Shown here: positions 9,069 to 17,841 of the stretch, in pieces
How positions within the stretch are numbered: position 1 is the first letter of the stretch
Layout of the letters: each line of letters opens with the position of its first letter
NCBI RefSeq assembly: GCF_947179115.1
Contig: NZ_CAMXCI010000001.1
Coordinates: 434,001-498,000, forward strand
Reading direction: 5' to 3'
Length of the DNA: 64,000 nucleotides
Origin: Commensalibacter papalotli
Lineage (GTDB): Bacteria > Pseudomonadota > Alphaproteobacteria > Acetobacterales > Acetobacteraceae
Notes under the pieces: generated by a model
The model's input: only the letters and a program-made list of their open reading frames with translations
What the model was told of the DNA's origin: nothing
Database searches by the model: none
Translations under genes and position numbers: made by a program

Positions 9069-10436
9069 TTAATTACAGGGAGCCAATGTCACTGCTAATC
9101 CACCCTGTGAGGTTTCTCGATATTTGGCATTCATATCTTTACCAGTTTGATACATCGTTTCAATAATGTTATCCAATGATACGGCTGGGTGTGTTGTCCG
9201 TCGCATTGCCATTCTGGCAGAATTAACAGCCTTAACAGCAGGAATAGCATTTCTTTCGATACATGGGACTTGTACCAGTCCAGCAACAGGATCACATGTT
9301 AACCCCAAATGATGTTCCATCGCGATTTCAGCAGCAATACAAACTTGAACTGCACTGCCCCCAATCAGTTCTGTTAATCCGGCCGCTGCCATAGAGCAAG
9401 CAACCCCGACCTCGCCTTGGCAACCAACCTCTGCCCCAGAGATAGAAGCATTTTGTTGATATAACCCTCCAATCACACCAGAGGTTAAAAAAAAGCGAAC
9501 ATACATCTCATCCGTTAAAGGTTCAACAAATCGATCATAATATTCTAATACCGCAGGAATAATCCCACAGGCTCCATTGGTTGGCGCAGTAACCACACGT
9601 CCACCCGCAGCATTTTCTTCACTGACTGCCAAGGCAAACATATTAATCCAATCTAAACCAACCATAAGATCATTTGACCATTTATTTTGTGCCATTAAAA
9701 TACGATTTAACAACGGTGCGCGACGAGATATTTTAATCGGCCCAGGCAATAATCCATCCGTTTTTTGACCGCGTTCAATTGCTTTATGCATTACCTTACC
9801 AACACCAACAAAATAGCTTTCAATTTCTTCTTTGTTCCGATAAGCAAGTTCATTTTTCATAACAATTGTTGAGATTGGCAAAGAAAGCTCTTCACAATAT
9901 CCGAGTAAAGTTTTAGCAGAATCTATAGGGTATGGAACATTCATATTATCAATAACAGGATGATGGAATTCTTGCTCTGAAACAATTCTTCCCCCTCCGA
10001 CAGAATAATATGTTTGTTGCTCAAGAATTTCTTGTTTATTGAAAGCCGTTATGGTCAGTGCATTTTCATGTAAGGGTAAAAATTGCTCGTTGAAAATAAG
10101 ATCATTTTCTATTGAAAAAGGGATTACATATTTACCCTGATAAATAGAAAGCTTTTGTGTACTTTTGATTATATTAATATATATTTCAATTTGATCGATA
10201 TCAACTTTATCAGGTTCCTCGCCCATCAATCCTAATATAACAGCAATATCAGTTTTATGTCCTTTGCCTGTTAAGGAGAGTGAACCATACAAATCGACTT
10301 TCATTCTTGTTATTTTATTCATTAAATTAAGCTGTATTACAGAATCAATAAAACGTTTGGCTGCTATCATAGGGCCTACTGTATGCGAACTAGAAGGCCC
10401 AATACCGATCTTATAAATATCAACAACACTTTTCAT
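9069..10436 (-). CDS. sdaA: L-serine ammonia-lyase (iron-sulfur, single chain)
   Basis: Deaminates L-serine to pyruvate and ammonia using a [4Fe-4S] cluster. The protein has the beta domain first (VDIYKIGIGPSSSHTVGPM at the N-terminus) and the catalytic alpha domain second, with cluster cysteines in NGACGIIPA, CQGEVGVACSMAAAG and CDPVAGLVQVPC. The start at 10436 has AAGGA eight bases upstream and gives 455 residues, the family length; an in-frame extension to 10520 is low-complexity and unlikely. The serine transporter at 10599-11876 sits directly upstream on the same strand, so import and breakdown appear to be one unit. Confidence 0.95.
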   Translation of the reverse strand: MKSVVDIYKIGIGPSSSHTVGPMIAAKRFIDSVIQLNLMNKITRMKVDLYGSLSLTGKGHKTDIAVILGLMGEEPDKVDIDQIEIYINIIKSTQKLSIYQGKYVIPFSIENDLIFNEQFLPLHENALTITAFNKQEILEQQTYYSVGGGRIVSEQEFHHPVIDNMNVPYPIDSAKTLLGYCEELSLPISTIVMKNELAYRNKEEIESYFVGVGKVMHKAIERGQKTDGLLPGPIKISRRAPLLNRILMAQNKWSNDLMVGLDWINMFALAVSEENAAGGRVVTAPTNGACGIIPAVLEYYDRFVEPLTDEMYVRFFLTSGVIGGLYQQNASISGAEVGCQGEVGVACSMAAAGLTELIGGSAVQVCIAAEIAMEHHLGLTCDPVAGLVQVPCIERNAIPAVKAVNSARMAMRRTTHPAVSLDNIIETMYQTGKDMNAKYRETSQGGLAVTLAPCN

Positions 10437-10598
10437 TTTATTTTCCTTCAACTTTAGCAAACAAAATAATATTTTATTTTTTAAATAATAGTATAAACAT
10501 GTATAAATTATCGAGGACACATAAAATATATAAAATAATTCAAACAGTTTATCTATGATATGAGTATCTATCTAATATTCTTTTGTTTGCAATTCGCT

Positions 10599-11876
10599 CT
10601 ATATAAATAAGTTATAGACAGCTGCTGAAATAGCAATACATCCCATAATAACAATAAAGATATTGCTTAATTTACCTCTATATTTTGTCAAAGAAGGGAT
10701 TGTGTGAATAGCATACATCGGCATAAGGAATAAAATCATAGCCAATACAGGTCCGCCAATAGATTCAATCATTCCTAAAATGCTAGGATTTAATGTAGCG
10801 ATAATCCATGCTGTAACAAACATAAAAATCAAAGCAAATTTGTTTAATGTCTTCTCCTTTGCACTCATTCCAAAATAGTGTATTGATTTTAGAACAACGC
10901 CGTTAAACCCTTCCCTAGCCCCAAGATAATGCCCTAAAAATGATTTAGAAATTGCAACAAAAGCAACAATGGGTGCAACCCAATCCAAGAATGGTGTTTG
11001 AAAATGATTGGCAAGATAGGAAAGAATAGAAATATTATCCGCTTTAGCTTGCTCTAAATTAGCAGGGCTTAAGCAAAGCGCACAACTAAATACAAAAAAC
11101 AATACAGTAACAACCATCATAATATTACTATATTGAATAATCTTTGAACATTTTTTTTCAGCAAATTCCCCGTATTCTTTACGCTTTGCAACAGCTAATG
11201 AGGATATAATTGGTGAATGATTAAATGAGAAAACCGCAACAGGAATAATCAACCATAAAGTAACTATAAGTCCCTTACCACCTGCTTGAGTAGCACCAGA
11301 TAAACTCACATTTTGAAAAATATCCCCCGTCCATTGTGGGATCAAATATAAAGCTATTACCATTAAAACGGCCACAAATGGATAAACCAACGTGGACATT
11401 ACCCGAACAATTAAATTTTCGCCAAATTGGACAATTAAAATCAAAAAACTAATTAAAATAAAAGAAATAATTATTCTTGACGGTGGCGTCATATGTAATT
11501 GATTTTCAATAAAGCTAATCACGGTATTTGTAATACTGACACTATACACAAGCAAAATAGGATAAATTGCTAAAAAGTATAATAGAGTGATAAGAAAACC
11601 CATTTTTTTACCAAACTGCTCTTCGACTACTTTGGTAATATCATCGTTGAAAGATGCAGTTCCAGACAGCACAAATCGACATAGTGCACGATGTGCGTAA
11701 TAAGTCATCGGAAAGGCAAGTACAGCTAAAACTAATAGAGGAATTAATCCCCCTGCTGCGGCATTGATAGGTAAAAACAATACCCCTGCCCCAATCGCAG
11801 TTCCATAAAGACTGAGCATCCAAATAGTGTCAGAAGAACGCCATTTGGGCATTTCACTCGAAATGTTTTTTTCCAT
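10599..11876 (-). CDS. sdaC: serine/H+ symporter SdaC, paralogue 2
   Basis: Eleven-helix HAAAP-family carrier of 425 residues. It resembles E. coli SdaC more closely than the copy at 3040-4311: it keeps the loop DDITKVVEEQFGK, the IPQWTGDIF loop, VFSFNHSPIISSLAVAKRKE, and KSFLGHYLGAREGFNGVV. It lies 162 bases upstream of sdaA on the same strand, and this sdaC-sdaA order is what gives the serine assignment. A long perfect inverted repeat lies about 100-140 bases upstream of the start (11974-12016) and could control the pair. Confidence 0.92.
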   Translation of the reverse strand: MEKNISSEMPKWRSSDTIWMLSLYGTAIGAGVLFLPINAAAGGLIPLLVLAVLAFPMTYYAHRALCRFVLSGTASFNDDITKVVEEQFGKKMGFLITLLYFLAIYPILLVYSVSITNTVISFIENQLHMTPPSRIIISFILISFLILIVQFGENLIVRVMSTLVYPFVAVLMVIALYLIPQWTGDIFQNVSLSGATQAGGKGLIVTLWLIIPVAVFSFNHSPIISSLAVAKRKEYGEFAEKKCSKIIQYSNIMMVVTVLFFVFSCALCLSPANLEQAKADNISILSYLANHFQTPFLDWVAPIVAFVAISKSFLGHYLGAREGFNGVVLKSIHYFGMSAKEKTLNKFALIFMFVTAWIIATLNPSILGMIESIGGPVLAMILFLMPMYAIHTIPSLTKYRGKLSNIFIVIMGCIAISAAVYNLFI

Positions 11877-11973
11877 ATTTTATTACTCAAAATTAAAGAA
11901 CGAATTTTTCTAATATTTAATTCGAAATCTGCAAGAACCAAATAAAATTTATCTATATTTAATATAATTAAAA

Positions 11974-12016
11974 CTATAATTTACATATTGAGCTTCGTGC
12001 AATATGTAAATTATGG
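11974..12016. promoter_or_regulatory. 17-bp inverted repeat upstream of sdaC
   Basis: Fifteen perfect pairs (ATAATTTACATATTG at 11976-11990 with CAATATGTAAATTAT at 12000-12014) over a 9-base loop AGCTTCGTG. One G-T and one C-G pair extend it to 17. It lies between the bgl terminator and the sdaC start. With no T-run next to it, it looks more like an operator or a leader hairpin than a terminator. Confidence 0.45.
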
Positions 12017-12061
12017 TTATCAGGTAAATTGATTGAATATTATAGTAAAAAAACAATAGTA

Positions 12062-12101
12062 AAAACCTGCTATATCATTAATTATGAATATAACAGGTTT
12101 T
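12062..12101 (-). terminator. intrinsic terminator after the beta-glucosidase
   Basis: Fourteen-pair stem (AAAACCTGCTATAT with ATATAACAGGTTTT, one G-T wobble), with a T-run on the minus-strand side. It begins 40 bases after the stop codon of the gene at 12142-13575. Confidence 0.75.
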
Positions 12102-12141
12102 ATTAATTAACTTAAAATTCGCATGAAAAACTTTAAATTAA

Positions 12142-13575
12142 TCATCTTTTTTCTTTGATTATGTTACTATAAAGGTAAGCACTTTGCTTTAAAGTGCGTT
12201 TTTGTGTTTGCCAGTCAACATAAATCATACCAAATCTTGATTTATAACCACTAAACCACTCTAAATTATCGTGACTTGACCAAACCATATATCCATCTAT
12301 GTTTGAACCACTTTGCATGGATAATATCATTGCTTCAATATGTAACTGAATATAATTAGAACGTTTTGTATCTTCTACTTTACCATTGATCAGTTGGTCT
12401 TCACCCGGGAAACCAGCACCATTTTCTGTAATAAGAACTGTGGGGTTACCATACTCCGTACGAATTCGATCTAATAGTGCAGTTAATTGATCAGGGCGAA
12501 CTGGTCCATTAAAAGCTGCATCTTGTCCAACTGGAATAAAGGTTTCTGGATTATATCCAGAACCTTTCCCATGACGAACATAGTTAGGTGCATAAAAATT
12601 GATACCTAAAAATTCAAATTGCGCATTCTGAATAGTTTTAGCATCTTCAGCTTGAACTCCAATATCTATATTCATGCTTTTTACCAGCGATAAAATATCT
12701 TCTGGATATTGACCTTTATAAATCGCATCAAGAAACCATCTATTAAGCACACCATCGGCAATTTTTGCATCAGCTTTATCAGCAGCACTCGCATTTGTAT
12801 CCGTAAGAATTGGACTCAAAGGCAAAGCCATACCTAAACGTCCTTTATAACCACCAGCACGGAAAGATTCTTTAGCTTTTGCCGCTGCTAACAAGATATG
12901 ATTATAGGATTTAAGGGAAACCTCCATAGTTTCAGAAGTTGCTATGACTGGTAACGCAGTATTGTCAAAATCACCTGCCAAATAACGTTTTGCAAGAATA
13001 TTTTGTGCAACTTCAACAGAAGGTTCGTTAATCAAGACGAAATCCTGTATCAAATCTGAAAAATGCGTAAATATAATTTGTGCATAATAATTAAACCAAT
13101 CAATACAGTCTCTGTTCTCCCAGCCCCCTTTGTTTGCAAGAGCCAGAGGCATATCCCAATGATATAATGTAACCAAAGAGCTAATACCTGCTGCTTTTAA
13201 ATCAGCAATAAACCTGCGGTAATGTTCAACTGCTTTCATATTAACAGGCCCTAGACCATCGGGAATAATACGGGGCCATGAAATTGAAAAGCGATAGCAA
13301 TTGATTTTAACTTTCTTTAACAGTTGAATATCCTCAAGATATTGATTTCTATCATAAAAATTAATAGAAACATCACCCGTTACACCCAGTCCACCCAGTT
13401 GTTTTTCATTTAAATAATAGTCCCAAATAGATTTGCCACGACCTTCTTCGTTGACACAACCTTCAACTTGGTAAGCTGCTGAAGCGGCTCCCCATAAAAA
13501 CCCTTTTTTGATTTTGAAATTTGAATTAGTGGAACATCTATTTTGATCAATATTTGTATTAAATTGATTTTCCAT
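12142..13575 (-). CDS. family GH1 beta-glucosidase
   Basis: Retaining beta-glycosidase of family GH1, 477 residues forming one TIM-barrel. The catalytic acid/base is Glu184 in VLINEPSVE, and the nucleophile is Glu384 in LITENGAG. Further family marks are FLWGAASAAYQVEG at residues 26-39, YRFSISWPRIIPDG at 94-107, and the aglycone-site pattern GYMVWSSHDNLEWFSGYKSR near the C-terminus. No signal peptide is seen, so it should act inside the cell on imported disaccharides or plant glucosides. It stands alone between its own terminator and the glmS terminator. The exact substrate cannot be read from the sequence. Confidence 0.92.
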   Translation of the reverse strand: MENQFNTNIDQNRCSTNSNFKIKKGFLWGAASAAYQVEGCVNEEGRGKSIWDYYLNEKQLGGLGVTGDVSINFYDRNQYLEDIQLLKKVKINCYRFSISWPRIIPDGLGPVNMKAVEHYRRFIADLKAAGISSLVTLYHWDMPLALANKGGWENRDCIDWFNYYAQIIFTHFSDLIQDFVLINEPSVEVAQNILAKRYLAGDFDNTALPVIATSETMEVSLKSYNHILLAAAKAKESFRAGGYKGRLGMALPLSPILTDTNASAADKADAKIADGVLNRWFLDAIYKGQYPEDILSLVKSMNIDIGVQAEDAKTIQNAQFEFLGINFYAPNYVRHGKGSGYNPETFIPVGQDAAFNGPVRPDQLTALLDRIRTEYGNPTVLITENGAGFPGEDQLINGKVEDTKRSNYIQLHIEAMILSMQSGSNIDGYMVWSSHDNLEWFSGYKSRFGMIYVDWQTQKRTLKQSAYLYSNIIKEKR

Positions 13576-13828
13576 TTTAATTACCTTTTTTGTAAAAAAA
13601 TCAAAGTATAATTAAATATAATTTGATTAAAAATTTATTAAATATAATATGAATTGATAATATAAAGAAATATATACTTATAATTCTTTATATTTAATAT
13701 TATATACCTTTTTTTATATTAAATAAATACTAATTCATTCCAATATCAAAATATATATTTATATATACTATTTTATTACTTTAAAAAAAAACTATACTCT
13801 ATAAAGAAATAATTATTTTCAGATTAGT
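13576..13828. other. intergenic region upstream of the beta-glucosidase
   Basis: Extremely A/T-rich spacer with many TATAAT-like hexamers, presumably holding the beta-glucosidase promoter. No open frame or clear operator is seen. Together with the glmS terminator it makes a gene-free stretch of 316 bases. Confidence 0.5.
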
Positions 13829-13867
13829 AAAAAAAAATCCAGTAAGCTCTATGAGCAAACTGGATTT
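13829..13867 (-). terminator. strong intrinsic terminator after glmS
   Basis: AATCCAGT pairs with ACTGGATT (8 bp). An inner GCTC/GAGC stem with a TAT loop lies inside it. A run of nine T's follows on the minus strand. It begins 24 bases after the glmS stop. Confidence 0.88.
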
Positions 13868-13891
13868 AAAAAATTTTGTAAATAACTCTGT

Positions 13892-15715
13892 TTATTCGAC
13901 AGTTACTGACTTAGCCAAATTTCTGGGTTGATCTACATCCGTTCCTTTGAGTAAAGCAGCTTCATAAGCCAACATTTGCACAGGAACAGTGTAAAGCGGC
14001 GGTGTAACAAAAGAATGCACTGTAGGAAGCACAACGATTTGCTCTGCAATATTTTTTACCCGCTCAGCACCTTTGGCGTCAGTAAATATCAAAATACGTC
14101 CACCTCTGGCTTTAGCTTCTTGCAAATTCGACAAAGTTTTTTCAAATAAAGGCCCTGATGGTAAAAGAGAAATGACAGGCACGGTATTATCAATTAACGC
14201 AATAGGCCCATGTTTCATCTCCCCAGCAGCATATGCATCGGCATGAATATAAGAGATTTCTTTAAGTTTTAAAGCGCCTTCCATCGCCACGGGGAACATA
14301 ATCCCACGGCCTAAATAAATAACACTTTGAACCTGAGAAATAATGTGCGCCATTTTTTGGATTTGTTCTTGCATTTGCAAGATTTCTGCCACGCGGCTAG
14401 GCAAATCTAATAAAGCGGTTAAACATTCATCTGCATATTCAGAAGAAATTGTCCCGCGTTCTTGCCCCATTACCAAAGTTAAACACGCAAGCACCGTTAA
14501 TTGCGCTGTAAACGCTTTTGTCGAAGCAACCGCAATTTCAACCCCAGCATCCATTCCTAACACCACGTCACTCTCACGAGCCATGGAGCTATGTTCGTTA
14601 TTTAACACAGAAATGATTTTTTGCCCTGCTTGTTTTAAAGCACGAAGTGCTGCAAGTGTATCAGCAGTTTCTCCAGATTGTGAAACTAATAATCCCATAC
14701 CCCCTTGATCAAAAGGAGGATTGCGATAACGCATTTCACTAGCAACATCCAAGTCAATAGGCAGGCGTGCAATTTCTTCTAACCAATAACGCCCAATAAC
14801 CCCAGCATAAAATGCTGAACCACATGCGGTAATAATACCACGTTTAAGGTTTTTAATATCAAACGGCAACTCTGGAAGTTCTATTTTATGCGTGACAGGA
14901 TTAACAAAGCGACGCAAGGTTTGACCAATGACAACTGGATGCTCATGGAGTTCTTTTTCCATATAATGACGATAGCCATCTTTACCAATAGCGCCTGCCA
15001 TCAATGCTGTGGTTTGTACAGGACATTCCACAGTCGAACCATCCATATCAAAAAATTCAGCACCTTTATGAGACAAAACTGTCCACACACCATCAGGCAT
15101 ATAAGCGATTTTACGGGTCATGGGGGCTACCGCCAAACTGTCAGAACCCAAATACATTTCATCTTCACCAAAACCGACTACCAAAGGGGCACCATGTCGG
15201 GCACCAATCATGATATTTTCGTCAGATGCAAAAATCATTGCAATTGCATATGCCCCCTCAAGTCTTTGCAATGTTGCATATGCTGCTTCTTTGGGTGTTT
15301 TTCCTTGTTTCAAATGATAATCAACCATCTGAACAATGGTTTCACTGTCAGTTTCACTATTAAAAACCTGACCAAGTTCAATCAGCTCTTGCTTTAACTC
15401 TTCATGGTTTTCAATGATTCCATTATGAACAACGGCAACATTTTCAGTTGCATGAGGATGCGCATTATTTTCCGTCGGTGCACCATGAGTTGCCCAGCGT
15501 GTATGTCCAATCCCAGTAAGACCAGATAAAGGTTCACCATCCACACGCTTTACAAGATTATCTAGCTTTCCTGAGGCTCTTCTTCTGCCAATATGGCCAT
15601 TTTCAATGGTTGCAACTCCAGCGGAATCATATCCCCGATATTCTAAACGACGCAGAGCTTCGATAATGGTAGGTACGGCGGGCTGTTTTCCTAAAATCCC
15701 AACAATTCCACACAT
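13892..15715 (-). CDS. glmS: glutamine--fructose-6-phosphate aminotransferase
   Basis: Makes glucosamine 6-phosphate, the first step to UDP-GlcNAc. The N-terminal glutaminase domain starts MCGIVGILG, with the processed Cys nucleophile at position 2; RRLEYRGYDSAG and GHTRWATHG follow. Two SIS domains form the isomerase half (ITACGSAFYAGVIG and SQSGETADT; then YLGRGIMFPVAMEGALKLKE), and the protein ends DVDQPRNLAKSVTVE, the invariant C-terminus. Length 607 is normal. AGGAG precedes the start. glmU lies 29 bases upstream on the same strand, so the two steps form one operon. No glmS ribozyme is expected or seen. Confidence 0.97.
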   Translation of the reverse strand: MCGIVGILGKQPAVPTIIEALRRLEYRGYDSAGVATIENGHIGRRRASGKLDNLVKRVDGEPLSGLTGIGHTRWATHGAPTENNAHPHATENVAVVHNGIIENHEELKQELIELGQVFNSETDSETIVQMVDYHLKQGKTPKEAAYATLQRLEGAYAIAMIFASDENIMIGARHGAPLVVGFGEDEMYLGSDSLAVAPMTRKIAYMPDGVWTVLSHKGAEFFDMDGSTVECPVQTTALMAGAIGKDGYRHYMEKELHEHPVVIGQTLRRFVNPVTHKIELPELPFDIKNLKRGIITACGSAFYAGVIGRYWLEEIARLPIDLDVASEMRYRNPPFDQGGMGLLVSQSGETADTLAALRALKQAGQKIISVLNNEHSSMARESDVVLGMDAGVEIAVASTKAFTAQLTVLACLTLVMGQERGTISSEYADECLTALLDLPSRVAEILQMQEQIQKMAHIISQVQSVIYLGRGIMFPVAMEGALKLKEISYIHADAYAAGEMKHGPIALIDNTVPVISLLPSGPLFEKTLSNLQEAKARGGRILIFTDAKGAERVKNIAEQIVVLPTVHSFVTPPLYTVPVQMLAYEAALLKGTDVDQPRNLAKSVTVE

Positions 15716-15744
15716 AGATTTAATCTCCTAGTTTTCTTGACGCT

Positions 15745-17055
15745 CTATTTCGCCGTTTTGTTTTTATTGACTTGGCGCGCTCTGCCAAAAGCCAAGGTAT
15801 TCTCTGGCACATCTTCGGTGATAACACTGCCCGCGGCTATTAAACTTTTATTACCAATTTCTACAGGTGCCACTAAAATCGTATCCGATCCAATAAAGGC
15901 TTCTTCACCAATAATCGTTTTGTGCTTGTGCACGCCATCATAATTACATGTAATCGTTCCTGCGCCTATATTCGTTTTACGACCGACTTCGGTATCGCCA
16001 AGATAGGTTAAATGATTAACCTTAGCACCCTCACCTAGTATCGTTGCTTTTAATTCTACAAAATTACCCACATGGGCATCTTGTCCAATCACAGCCGCAG
16101 GACGCAATCGGGCATAAGGGCCAATGATTGCCCCCTTTTTTACCTCACATCCTTCTAAATGACTAAAAGAACGAATTTCAACCCCTGAATGTACATGAAC
16201 GTTAGGACCAAACACCACATGTGGATAGATTATAACATCCTCATCCAAAACCGTATCTGCTGACAAAAATACTGTTTCAGGAGCAATCATTGTTACGCCA
16301 TTATCCATTGCTTTTTTTCGCAGTTTCTTTTGGACGATATGTTCTGCGATGGCTAGCTCGGATTTAGAATTAATCCCACTTAATTCATCCTCTGATGCGC
16401 GAAGTGCTTTGATACGCCGACCCTCTTGCACAGCAACAGCAACAGCATCTACAAGATAATATTCTCGCTTGCTATTTTTATTTTCTATTTGATGCAGCCA
16501 ATATTTGAAGGATTTAACTTTTGCGCACAAAACCCCTGCATTACAAAGATGATTTTTCTTTTCTTTTTCAGTAGCATCAGCTGTTTCAACAATACGTCGA
16601 ACCCAACCATTTTTTTCGATCACACGACCATAAGATTTCGGATCAACACATTCCATAGCCATTAAAACCATATCAACCCCATGCTGTTGTTGACATTCCA
16701 ATATATTTCGTAACGTTTTTTGACTAACTAGTGGATTATCAGCATAAAGAATAGTGACGGTGCCTTTGCCAAAATAAGGTTCGGCTTGCATTGCCGCATG
16801 AGCAGTACCCAATCGATCCTTTTGCACCACAACCTGATGAGGCGCTGCAAGAGCTGCGACTTCATCCATATCAGGACCAACTACAACAACTACTTTATCA
16901 AATATTTTCTCCACATTATCCAACAGATAACGCAGCATTGGTTTTCCAGCCAAAGGATGCATAGCCTTGGGTTTAGAAGACCTCATACGGGTTCCCATGC
17001 CTGCGGCTAAAATAACCGCAACAGATTCTTGTAAAATATTTGTGGATTTACTCAT
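15745..17055 (-). CDS. glmU: bifunctional GlcNAc-1-P uridyltransferase / GlcN-1-P acetyltransferase
   Basis: Bifunctional enzyme making UDP-GlcNAc. The N-terminal pyrophosphorylase domain carries LAAGMGTRMRSSKPKAMHPL (from about residue 16) and later the YADNPL motif. The C-terminal left-handed beta-helix acetyltransferase has many hexapeptide repeats, with PYARLRPAAVIGQDAHVGNF, NHLTYLGDTEVG, and GAGTITCNYDG. At 436 residues it is slightly shorter than E. coli GlmU (456) but has every block. It is upstream of glmS and divergent from gph, sharing the 74-bp promoter region 17056-17129. Confidence 0.96.
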   Translation of the reverse strand: MSKSTNILQESVAVILAAGMGTRMRSSKPKAMHPLAGKPMLRYLLDNVEKIFDKVVVVVGPDMDEVAALAAPHQVVVQKDRLGTAHAAMQAEPYFGKGTVTILYADNPLVSQKTLRNILECQQQHGVDMVLMAMECVDPKSYGRVIEKNGWVRRIVETADATEKEKKNHLCNAGVLCAKVKSFKYWLHQIENKNSKREYYLVDAVAVAVQEGRRIKALRASEDELSGINSKSELAIAEHIVQKKLRKKAMDNGVTMIAPETVFLSADTVLDEDVIIYPHVVFGPNVHVHSGVEIRSFSHLEGCEVKKGAIIGPYARLRPAAVIGQDAHVGNFVELKATILGEGAKVNHLTYLGDTEVGRKTNIGAGTITCNYDGVHKHKTIIGEEAFIGSDTILVAPVEIGNKSLIAAGSVITEDVPENTLAFGRARQVNKNKTAK

Positions 17056-17129
17056 AACTCGCCATAATAATAAATTCGTAATATCTTTATATTTATAACC
17101 AATTTTATAACTTTAGAAAGGGAAAAATA

Positions 17130-17810
17130 ATGTCTTATATTTCCAATCCCGTAATTGTGTTCGACATGGACGGCACTCTAATCGACAGCTTACCTGATTT
17201 AGCCAACAGTGCACGTTTCTTGATGAAAGAATATGACCTTCCCTCAGTCACAGACCAAGATGTGCGTTTAATGATTGGTGATGGAATACGAGTGCTGGTC
17301 GAAAGGCTGCTTGCCTTTGCTGGAGACAAAGCTTCAGCGATTAATTTTGAAGAAGCCATGGATCATTTTATTGCCTATTACATGGATCACTCTACTGAAT
17401 ATTCCAAACCTTTTGACGGTGCAGTGCAAGCTATGGAAGAATTTAAAAAAAGTGGCTGGAAAATTGCCCTTTGCACAAATAAAATCACCAAAGCTGCCGA
17501 ACAAATCTTAGTACAACTCAAGATTGATCATTTTTTTGATGCTGTGGGTGGAGGAGATCTCTTTGCAGATAAAAAACCACATGCTTGTCATTTAGAAGGC
17601 ATTATAAAAATGGTCAATGCTGATCCAGCCAAAACCGTGATGGTCGGAGATCATATCAACGATATTCTTGTTGCAAAAAATGCCAAAGTCGCAGGCAGTA
17701 TCTATGCTGCATGGGGATATGGAAAACCAGAATTGGGGCAGCAAGCGACACAGAGTGCAAATTCTATTTTAAAGTTGCCTGATTTGGCAGATAATATTTT
17801 GATTAAGTAA
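17130..17810 (+). CDS. gph: phosphoglycolate phosphatase, HAD family
   Basis: Haloacid dehalogenase-type phosphatase, 226 residues. Motif I is VFDMDGTLIDS (Asp12 and Asp14, the first the nucleophile), motif II is the CTNK segment, and motif III/IV are the Lys in DKKPHA and MVGDHINDILVAKNA. The cap domain sits between the first two. The PGP-type pattern (SLPDLANSARFLM, IGDGIRVLVERLL) supports phosphoglycolate or a related small phosphate ester as substrate. The start is preceded by AAAGGGA. It diverges from glmU. Confidence 0.9.
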   Translation: MSYISNPVIVFDMDGTLIDSLPDLANSARFLMKEYDLPSVTDQDVRLMIGDGIRVLVERLLAFAGDKASAINFEEAMDHFIAYYMDHSTEYSKPFDGAVQAMEEFKKSGWKIALCTNKITKAAEQILVQLKIDHFFDAVGGGDLFADKKPHACHLEGIIKMVNADPAKTVMVGDHINDILVAKNAKVAGSIYAAWGYGKPELGQQATQSANSILKLPDLADNILIK

Positions 17811-17841
17811 TGTAAAAATATAGGGTTTGTGGGAGGGAATG

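Noticed and set aside
13892..13900. A glmS ribozyme near glmS
   Set aside because: The ribozyme is a feature of Gram-positive leaders; the bases upstream of glmS are a 29-base gap from glmU with a plain ribosome-binding site.
14343..15397. Several open frames on the plus strand opposite glmS (up to 169 codons)
   Set aside because: They are antisense shadows of glmS, with no binding sites and no family-like sequence.
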